From JAAYAO01 sp051133435 (GTDB lineage Bacteria; Actinomycetota; Actinomycetes; Propionibacteriales; Propionibacteriaceae), in assembly GCF_051133435.1 (NCBI RefSeq), contig NZ_JBPGNY010000001.1, forward strand, positions 806,001 to 870,000: a stretch of DNA of 64,000 bases, in the 5' to 3' direction. The first letter of the stretch is position 1. Every line of letters starts with the position of its first letter. This document shows positions 58,384-64,000 of the stretch, piece by piece. The notes below the pieces were generated by a model. It worked only from the letters and a program-made list of their open reading frames with translations. It searched no databases and had not been told where the DNA came from. A program made the position numbers and the translations under genes.

Positions 58384-59397
58384 TCAGCACTGCTCGGTCT
58401 CGGCGTAGTCCGCGTCGCCCTGGTCGTCGATGTCGTCGTACATCGCGTTGTCGAAGCCGGACATGCTGTCCTTGAGGGCCAGGCCCATCTCGTGCAGCTT
58501 CTGCTTGACCTCGTCGATCGACTTGCTGCCGAAGTTGCGGATGTCCAGCAGGTCCTGCTCGCTGCGCGACACGAGTTCGCTCACGGTGTGGATGCCCTCA
58601 CGCTTCAGGCAGTTGTAGGAGCGGACGGTCAGGTTCAGCTCCTCCACCGGTAGCGCCAGGTCGGCGGCCATCTGCTCATCGACCGGGGACGGGCCGATCT
58701 CGATGCCCTCGGCGTCGACGTTCAGCTCGCGGGCCAGGCCGAACAGCTCGACCAGGGTGCGGCCGGCCGAGGCCAGCGCGTCGGCCGGGCTGATCGCCGG
58801 CTTGGTCTCGACGTCGACGATCAGACGGTCGAAGTCGGTGCGCTGCTCAACACGGGTGGCCTCCACCTTGTAGGTCACCTTCAGCACCGGGGAGTAGATC
58901 GAGTCGACCGGAATGCGTCCGATCTCGTTCTCGACCGGCTTGTTCTGAGCGGCGGAGACGTAGCCACGGCCGCGCTCGACGACCAGTTCCATCTCCAACC
59001 GGGCCTGGTCGTTCAAGGTCGCGATGTGCAGCTCGGGGTTGTGGATCTCCACCCCGGCCGGCGGGGCGATGTCGGCGGCGGTCACCGCGCCGGCACCGGC
59101 CTTGCGCAGGTACATCACCACCGGCTGGTCCTCCTCCGAGGACAGCACCAGGCCCTTGAGGTTCAGGATGATCTCGGTGACGTCCTCCAGGACGCCGGGC
59201 AGGGTGGCGAACTCGTGCAGGTTGCCGTCGATCTTGATGCTGGTCACCGCAGCCCCCGGAATCGAGGACAGCAGGGTGCGACGCAGGGAGTTGCCGAGGG
59301 TGTAGCCGAAGCCGGGCTCCAGGGGCTCGATCACGAACCGGGAGCGGTACTCGGAGACGACCTCTTCGGTCAGGGTCGGCCGCTGAGCAATGAGCAT
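58384..59397 (-). CDS. rpoA: DNA-directed RNA polymerase alpha subunit
   Basis: 337 residues. N-terminal domain (LEPGFGYTLGNSLRRTLLSSIPGAAVTSIKIDG) assembles the core enzyme; the C-terminal domain (LNLTVRSYNCLKREGIHTVSELVSRSEQDLLDIRNFGSKS) binds UP elements and activators. Start ATG 59397 (MLIAQRPTLTEE) with AGGA upstream; seven residues of a longer frame were dropped. The last 15 residues are acidic. A CAGTACTG hairpin pair lies in the gap to rplQ. Confidence 0.97.
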   Translation of the reverse strand: MLIAQRPTLTEEVVSEYRSRFVIEPLEPGFGYTLGNSLRRTLLSSIPGAAVTSIKIDGNLHEFATLPGVLEDVTEIILNLKGLVLSSEEDQPVVMYLRKAGAGAVTAADIAPPAGVEIHNPELHIATLNDQARLEMELVVERGRGYVSAAQNKPVENEIGRIPVDSIYSPVLKVTYKVEATRVEQRTDFDRLIVDVETKPAISPADALASAGRTLVELFGLARELNVDAEGIEIGPSPVDEQMAADLALPVEELNLTVRSYNCLKREGIHTVSELVSRSEQDLLDIRNFGSKSIDEVKQKLHEMGLALKDSMSGFDNAMYDDIDDQGDADYAETEQC

Positions 59398-59515
59398 GAG
59401 GGTTCCTTTCCGCACCAACCGCTATTTGATGGTGCGATCCACACCGCCCGGCGCGGGCACGCAGGGCGGTTCGGCCGGGTCCGATGGCGGCTGCCACCGA
59501 ACCCGGCCGGTCAAC

Positions 59516-60121
59516 TCACTTGGAGTAGAGCTCGACGATCAGCTGTTCCTGAACGTCGATGGTGATCTGGTCACGGGTGGGCAACTGGTGGATGAAGATC
59601 TTCATCTGGTTCGGACGGGCTTCCATCCAACCGGGCACCGAGCGCTCACCGTGGGTCTCGCGGGCCACCACCAGCGGGTGCAGGTTCAGCGACTTCTCGC
59701 GCACCGAGATGATGTCGTGCGGGCTGACCCGGTAGGAGGGGATGTTCACCTTCTTGCCGTTGACCAGGAAGTGGCCGTGCACGACGAGCTGGCGGGCCTG
59801 ACGACGGGTCGAGGCGAACCCGGCGCGGTACACCACGTTGTCGAGGCGGCTCTCCAGGATCTGCAGCAGGATCTCACCGGTCTTACCGGGGAGGCGGTTC
59901 GCTTCCTCGTAGTAGCGGCGGAACTGCTTCTCCAGCACGCCGTAGGAGTAACGAGCCTTCTGCTTCTCACGGAGCTGCAGCGAGTACTCGGAGTCCTTGG
60001 TGCGGGCGCGGCCGTGCATACCCGGGGGGTACGGACGACGCTCGAAGGCCTGGTCGTTGCCTACCAGGTCGGTCCCGAGACGACGGGACTTCTTGGTCAT
60101 TGGGCCGGTGTAGCGGGCCAT
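59516..60121 (-). CDS. rpsD: 30S ribosomal protein S4
   Basis: 201 residues. Primary 16S rRNA binder and assembly starter. MARYTGPMTKKSRRLG start, S4 domain (SRLDNVVYRAGFASTRRQARQLVVHGHFLVNGKKVNIPSYRV) at about 90-150. Zinc-free form: the N-terminal cysteines of the C+ type are absent. Lies between rpsK and rpoA in the usual order. ATG 60121. Confidence 0.97.
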   Translation of the reverse strand: MARYTGPMTKKSRRLGTDLVGNDQAFERRPYPPGMHGRARTKDSEYSLQLREKQKARYSYGVLEKQFRRYYEEANRLPGKTGEILLQILESRLDNVVYRAGFASTRRQARQLVVHGHFLVNGKKVNIPSYRVSPHDIISVREKSLNLHPLVVARETHGERSVPGWMEARPNQMKIFIHQLPTRDQITIDVQEQLIVELYSK

Positions 60122-60144
60122 GTCTGTTCAGTCCTTTCGTTGTC

Positions 60145-60549
60145 TCAGACGCGCCGGCGCTTGGGCGGGCGGCAGCCGTTGTGCGGAATGGGGGTCACGT
60201 CGGAGATCGGACCGATCTCCAGACCGAGGGCACCCAGCGAGCGGATCGCGGTCTCGCGACCCGAGCCCGGGCCCTTCACGAATACGTCAACGCGCTTCAT
60301 GCCGTGCTCCATGGCGCGGCGACCCGCGGCCTCGGCAGCCATCTGGGCGGCGTAGGGGGTCGACTTGCGCGAACCCTTGAAGCCGACCGTGCCGGCCGAC
60401 GCCCAGGAGATGACCTGGCCGTTCGGATCGGTGATCGCGATGATGGTGTTGTTGAACGTCGACTTGATGTGGGCCTGACCGGCGATAACGTTCTTCTTTT
60501 CCTTGCGGCGCACCTTCTTGGCGCCGCCACTGCGTCCTGCAGTAGCCAT
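60145..60549 (-). CDS. rpsK: 30S ribosomal protein S11
   Basis: 134 residues. NVIAGQAHIKSTFNNTIIAITDPNGQVISWASAG and GSGRETAIRSLGALGLEIGPISDVTPIPHNGCRPPKRRRV are the S11 signatures. Platform protein at the E site. ATG 60549. 23-bp gap to rpsD. Confidence 0.97.
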   Translation of the reverse strand: MATAGRSGGAKKVRRKEKKNVIAGQAHIKSTFNNTIIAITDPNGQVISWASAGTVGFKGSRKSTPYAAQMAAEAAGRRAMEHGMKRVDVFVKGPGSGRETAIRSLGALGLEIGPISDVTPIPHNGCRPPKRRRV

Positions 60550-60564
60550 GTGGTTTCTCCCCTA

Positions 60565-60936
60565 CTACTTCTTCTTCTTGCCGGCCACGGCCTTCTTCTT
60601 GCCCTTGCGCTGACGCGCATTGGTGCGGGTCCGCTGACCACGCACGGGCAGGCCACTGCGGTGGCGACGGCCCTGGTAGGACCCGATCTCGACCTTGCGG
60701 CGGATGTCGGCAGCGACCTCACGGCGAAGGTCACCCTCAACTTGGTAGTTCGCTTCGATGTGGTCACGCAGCGCTACCAGCTGATCTTCGGAGAGCTCGT
60801 GCACACGAAGCTCACCGCTGATGCCGGTGGCTGCCAGGGTTTCCAGGGCGCGGGTACGACCGACGCCGAAGATGTAGGTGAGTGCGACCTCCAGGCGCTT
60901 GTCGCGCGGAAGATCGACACCGATCAAACGTGCCAT
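60565..60936 (-). CDS. rpsM: 30S ribosomal protein S13
   Basis: 123 residues. MARLIGVDLPRDKRLEVALTYIFGVGRTRA and GRRHRSGLPVRGQRTRTNARQRKGKKK match S13, with the basic tail that touches P-site tRNA. ATG 60936; the longer frame to 61185 has no ribosomal similarity and crosses the gap to rpmJ. Confidence 0.97.
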   Translation of the reverse strand: MARLIGVDLPRDKRLEVALTYIFGVGRTRALETLAATGISGELRVHELSEDQLVALRDHIEANYQVEGDLRREVAADIRRKVEIGSYQGRRHRSGLPVRGQRTRTNARQRKGKKKAVAGKKKK

Positions 60937-61109
60937 GAGGCGGGTTCCTCTCTGGGTTGGCCAGCTCTTTGCCATCGAGCTGCGAAGGTGTCTGGCGCGT
61001 CGCGTCCCCGCCCGCCATGAGCAGGGCCCCGGCCTTCGTCCGGGGGTGGTTCCGCCGGCCTGGCAGGCCGACGGGGTTTGCGTCCACGCTTTGTTGAGTT
61101 GTGCTGCGA
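60937..61109 (-). other. 173-bp rpsM leader with two hairpins
   Basis: No gene. It holds CGGCCTG/CAGGCCG and CCCCGG/CCGGGG hairpins near 61050-61070 and 61020-61045. Such structures upstream of rpsM may act as attenuation or translational-control sites; no S4/S13-type known leader was recognised. Confidence 0.4.
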
Positions 61110-61223
61110 TCAGCCCTGACGCTGCTTGTGGCGCGGGTTGTCGCAGATCACCATCACACGACCGTGCCGGCGAATCACCTTGCACCGGTCGCAGATCTTC
61201 TTGACGCTCGGCTGAACCTTCAT
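61110..61223 (-). CDS. rpmJ: 50S ribosomal protein L36
   Basis: 37 residues: MKVQPSVKKICDRCKVIRRH, then CDNPRHKQRQG at the end. Its three cysteines and one histidine form the C+ zinc site. Too short for usual ORF thresholds, found by position between infA and rpsM. ATG 61223. Confidence 0.97.
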   Translation of the reverse strand: MKVQPSVKKICDRCKVIRRHGRVMVICDNPRHKQRQG

Positions 61224-61301
61224 CGAGCTACTTTCTCCGATCGGCGCCGGGCATGAAGAGGCCATGCCCGGTATGGGTGGATGGGTCTGTCTTGCTGTGG
61301 A

Positions 61302-61523
61302 TTACTTGTGCCGGTAGACGATGCGTCCGCGGTTGAGGTCGTAGGCGGAGACTTCCACGACCACGCGGTCGCTGGGGAGGATGCGGATGTAGTGCTGCCG
61401 CATCTTGCCACTGATCGTGGCCAACACCTTGTGGCCATTGGCCAGCTCAACACGGAACATCGCGTTGGGCAGAGCCTCAACCACGGTGCCCTCGAGTTCG
61501 AGTGCTCCCTCTTTCTTCGCCAT
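61302..61523 (-). CDS. infA: Translation initiation factor IF-1
   Basis: 73 residues, one OB-fold. MAKKEGALELEGTVVEALPN and SGKMRQHYIRILPSDRVVVEVSAYDLNRGRIVYRHK are diagnostic. ATG 61523. First gene of the infA-rpmJ-rpsM-rpsK-rpsD-rpoA-rplQ block. Confidence 0.97.
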   Translation of the reverse strand: MAKKEGALELEGTVVEALPNAMFRVELANGHKVLATISGKMRQHYIRILPSDRVVVEVSAYDLNRGRIVYRHK

Positions 61524-61584
61524 GAATCCCCATCTGTGCAGTTGCACGCGTCGACAGATCACCGGCACAGGTGACCGAGGAGAC

Positions 61585-61614
61585 ATATTACACGCCGACG
61601 CCCCAACCACCCAA
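61585..61614 (-). promoter_or_regulatory. Promoter of the infA operon
   Basis: On the minus strand a -35 TTGGGT (61614-61609) and a -10 TAATAT (61590-61585) are separated by 18 bp, a good sigma-70-type fit. The transcription start would be near 61578, giving a leader of about 55 bases before infA. Confidence 0.65.
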
Positions 61615-61667
61615 TTCGACCGGAAGGTGTGCTAACAGCGGACGCGGCGCCCGCTTCTGTGCCGGAG

Positions 61668-62561
61668 TCAGACCGCCGTGCGGACGTTACCCAGACCGTG
61701 TTCGCGGTACATCTCCACCGATTCGCGCAGCGCCTCGAGGAAGTAGGGCGGAAACTCCATCCCCTCCCGGTTGGCCCACAACACCCGCGCCTCGAGGCGG
61801 CCGATCTCCTTGGCGTACTTCTCCAGGTCGGCGTCGACCCCCAGGGTGGCCATCACGCTGCCCATGTCCTGCTTGTACCGGGGCAGGCCATTGGTGCCGA
61901 CCAGGTTGTACGAGACGCTGCGCAGCACCCGGGTCAGCCACAGTTGCCAGGGCTTCAACCGAAAGGTGTGCACCATGTACTCGGCCGACATGCGGTAAAA
62001 GGCGAAGTGGCCGGGCTCCTGACGTTTGATCGGGGTGATCACGGTGTCGACCATCGCCTGCTCACCCATCTCGGTGAGCCCTTCGGTGAAGGTGTTGTAG
62101 GCCAGCACGGCCTGACGCTCGGTGCTCGCTCCGGTCAGGTAGTACATCAGGCGGGACACGTCCTGGATGCCCCGGAAACGCCCCAGGGCGCCGAGCATCT
62201 TGTACTTCCAGTTGATCGTCAGCATCGGCTCCGCGGGCAGCATGCCGATGTCCTGGGCGAGTTGGTCGAGGATGATGCCGTGCTGGATCTCCTGCGGCTG
62301 CCACACGTCCTCGTAGAAGAACCGGTCGTTCTCCTCCACGTCGGGCAGCACGGTCAGCAACTCGAGGACGTTGCGGTCGACCTCGAGTTCGACGCGGGCC
62401 AGGTAGGCGAGCAAATGGCCGTAACGGGTTCGCACCAGGTCGGGGTTGTTGACGGTGCGGTCGATGGAGCTCAGCGGGATCGGCGGGTACAGCTCCCCGA
62501 GCCGCGCGACGTGATCATGGATCTTGGTCAGCGTGATCTCTTGACGTGCCACGGGCCCCAT
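61668..62561 (-). CDS. Ferritin-like diiron protein (acyl-ACP desaturase-like fold)
   Basis: 297 residues, mostly helical. Two E-x-x-H pairs at E91/H94 (QPQEIQHG) and E182/H185 (QEPGHFAFYR), with extra glutamates at 58/60, 148 and 160, form a diiron site like acyl-ACP desaturases and related oxygenases. The family of uncharacterised actinobacterial proteins is known, with no proven reaction. It sits between infA and a metallopeptidase on the same strand. Confidence 0.65.
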   Translation of the reverse strand: MGPVARQEITLTKIHDHVARLGELYPPIPLSSIDRTVNNPDLVRTRYGHLLAYLARVELEVDRNVLELLTVLPDVEENDRFFYEDVWQPQEIQHGIILDQLAQDIGMLPAEPMLTINWKYKMLGALGRFRGIQDVSRLMYYLTGASTERQAVLAYNTFTEGLTEMGEQAMVDTVITPIKRQEPGHFAFYRMSAEYMVHTFRLKPWQLWLTRVLRSVSYNLVGTNGLPRYKQDMGSVMATLGVDADLEKYAKEIGRLEARVLWANREGMEFPPYFLEALRESVEMYREHGLGNVRTAV

Positions 62562-62636
62562 ACTAGAGCGGTTCTGCGGTACCGCAGACCGCAGCGGAAT
62601 TCGTTCATTCCTCGGCCATCTTTTGTTGCCGGACGG

Positions 62637-63959
62637 TCAGATCCGGTCCACCGACCAGGTGGCGCAGGCGGTGGCCTCACCGGAGTTGTATCCCGACCAG
62701 ATCCACGCCCAACGTTCCTGGCCGGTGCCGTAGCCCGGGGTGTCCCCCATCCGGCCGTACCAGTTGGCGAACCAGTCGTAGTCCTCACGGCTGTAAATGG
62801 TGGTCGAGATCCGTCCGGCGAGCAGGCCACCGAGGCATTCGACCTGACTCTCACTGCGTTTCATGGTGGTGGTGCTGTCCTCGGGCCACTTCTGCTGGGC
62901 CATCAGGTTCTGGGTGCGCCATTGGATGTAGTGCCCGTACTCGTGGAACAGCACGTGGGTGGTGAGGATCGGCGGCTGTTCGAGCATGGTCTGCTCGTTC
63001 AGGTAGATGCCGTTGGTTTCGGTGTCACCGCTCCAGCTACCACAGAAGTAGCCCCAGCCCTCCGGATCCAGGGTGCCGCAGGGCGTGGTACCCGACCCCG
63101 AGAAGTAGTACAGGTCGGGTTCGGGAGACGGCTTGAACCACTCGTCCAGTTGTGGCCCGTACACCTGCCGTGCACATTCCAACAGGCCCTTGTGCTGCGT
63201 TTCGCGGCTGGGATCGGTCAAACTCACCGGACGGGCCGAGCAGTTCACGTCTTGGGCCGCCAACCAGTAGAGCCGGTTGTTCAACAGGATGCCCCTGGCA
63301 TAGGCGGGGTCTTCCGGAATGGCCCGATGGTCGGCGGTATCGGCGGCTTGGCCCTGGTTGTGCGGTTTCCCGTTGTGTTCGGGCTGCACCTGATCGCCCG
63401 CTGTCGGATCGGGGGCGGGGTCCTGGGTCGGGTCCGGTTCCGGTTCGGGGTCCTGGGTCGGTTCGGGCTCGGGGTCCTCGGTCGGACTCGGCTCGGGCTC
63501 GGGATCCTCGGTCGGGGTCGGTGCCGGCTCGGGATCTTCGGACGGGGTCGGCTCGGACGTGGTGGGCGCAGGGTCCGGCTCCACCACCTCGGTGCGGTTG
63601 CTCAGCGACAGCGCGACGAAGGCGACCCCGAGAATCAACACCGTGACGATCGCGCCGATCAACACCGGTTGCCAGCGACGTCGCGGCGGTGGCGGTGCTC
63701 CGAACCCCGGTTGACCACCCCAGCCGGGTTGGCCGCCCGACTGGTGGTGCCCGGACCACGGTTGCTGGTTACCCCAGGGTTGGTGGTTACCCCAGGGTTG
63801 CTGGTTACCCCACTGTTGCTGGGTACCCCACTGCTGTTGACTGCCCCACTGTGGTTGTCCCTGGTTCCAGCCGGGCTGGACGTTCCGTCCGTTGTTCGGC
63901 TGCGACCAACCGCTCGATCCGCCGCCGAACGGTGACCCGCCCGTCTGCCACCCGCTCAT
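62637..63959 (-). CDS. Membrane-anchored neutral zinc metallopeptidase (YpfJ-type)
   Basis: 440 residues. Residues 1-90 are Gly/Gln/Trp-rich with five WGNQQP-like six-residue repeats; one membrane helix (about 96-118: VLIGAIVTVLILGVAFVAL) follows, then a Pro/Glu/Asp/Thr stalk of about 70 residues, then the peptidase domain with HEYGH (zinc His, catalytic Glu) near 345 and the downstream ESQVECLGGLLAG Glu ligand. Four to five cysteines could form disulfides. The active domain is outside the cell. Start ATG 63959. Confidence 0.88.
   Translation of the reverse strand: MSGWQTGGSPFGGGSSGWSQPNNGRNVQPGWNQGQPQWGSQQQWGTQQQWGNQQPWGNHQPWGNQQPWSGHHQSGGQPGWGGQPGFGAPPPPRRRWQPVLIGAIVTVLILGVAFVALSLSNRTEVVEPDPAPTTSEPTPSEDPEPAPTPTEDPEPEPSPTEDPEPEPTQDPEPEPDPTQDPAPDPTAGDQVQPEHNGKPHNQGQAADTADHRAIPEDPAYARGILLNNRLYWLAAQDVNCSARPVSLTDPSRETQHKGLLECARQVYGPQLDEWFKPSPEPDLYYFSGSGTTPCGTLDPEGWGYFCGSWSGDTETNGIYLNEQTMLEQPPILTTHVLFHEYGHYIQWRTQNLMAQQKWPEDSTTTMKRSESQVECLGGLLAGRISTTIYSREDYDWFANWYGRMGDTPGYGTGQERWAWIWSGYNSGEATACATWSVDRI
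63765..63858 (-). repeat. 18-bp tandem repeats coding for WGNQQP
   Basis: About five copies of an 18-bp unit encode WGSQQQ, WGTQQQ, WGNQQP, WGNHQP, WGNQQP in the N-terminal cytoplasmic tail of the metallopeptidase. Such runs can vary in copy number by slippage. Confidence 0.8.
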
Positions 63960-64000
63960 TCGCCCTCACTCGCCCTCGCCCCAGACCGGGGCCAGCGTAG

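Overview
The window is chromosomal DNA from a high-GC Gram-positive bacterium (Actinomycetota). The gene order rplM-rpsI-glmM, then coaA/acpS/nnr/alr, the acidic tail on ribosomal protein L17 and several leaderless start sites with TANNNT -10 boxes fit the order Propionibacteriales, although that placement is inference. No tRNA, rRNA, CRISPR array, transposase or integrase was seen.

Left part (1-20.4 kb), mostly housekeeping. On the minus strand: alanine racemase (cut by the window edge), NAD(P)HX repair enzyme and acpS, with pantothenate kinase coaA divergent. Then glmM, rpsI and rplM, two TSUP-family permeases and a transaldolase-like aldolase. On the plus strand: citrate synthase, an orphan PTS IIB protein, a Clp-N/START-like protein, then trmB-truA-rsmC-like methyltransferase, a ROK fructokinase, a complete ECF vitamin transporter (T, fused A-A, S) and superoxide dismutase.

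Middle part (20.4-39.6 kb), an aromatic degradation island. It encodes a salicylyl-CoA/2-aminobenzoyl-CoA-type hydroxylase fused to an Old Yellow Enzyme domain, a hotdog thioesterase, a PaaX-like regulator, both subunits of an indolepyruvate-type 2-oxoacid:ferredoxin oxidoreductase, a flavin reductase, gentisate 1,2-dioxygenase, a nitrilase, a fumarylacetoacetase-family hydrolase, maleate isomerase and a GntR regulator, followed by an SDR-FMO-desaturase-like operon, an AraC regulator and a metal-dependent cyclase/hydrolase. The pieces suggest that an aryl 2-oxo acid is decarboxylated to an aryl-CoA, hydroxylated as the thioester, hydrolysed to a gentisate-type ring, cleaved, and converted via maleate to fumarate plus pyruvate. 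A palindrome ATTTGATCAAAT occurs twice in the gentisate dioxygenase/nitrilase promoter and once (one base changed) before the SDR operon, which points to one GntR regulon.

Right-middle part (39.6-57.5 kb). A mannosyltransferase-like GT4 enzyme, PadR and TetR regulators and a phosphatase lead to a second catabolic island: a minus-strand operon (aldolase, extradiol dioxygenase, D-2-hydroxyacid dehydrogenase, P450, enoyl-CoA hydratase) divergent from a plus-strand operon (glyoxalase-like protein, SCP2-type thiolase, DUF35 protein, enoyl-CoA hydratase, two acyl-CoA dehydrogenases flanking a MaoC-type hydratase, orphan peptide-type binding lipoprotein), plus a short-chain dehydrogenase/DapB-like pair. 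The composition resembles the mycobacterial igr side-chain module. Two promoters here share a 23-bp palindromic pattern.

Right end (57.7-64 kb): the ribosomal/transcription block infA-rpmJ-rpsM-rpsK-rpsD-rpoA-rplQ, a diiron ferritin-like protein and a membrane-anchored zinc metallopeptidase. In most relatives rplQ is close to rplM-rpsI; here about 50 kb lies between them, so both catabolic islands sit inside a broken ribosomal superoperon.
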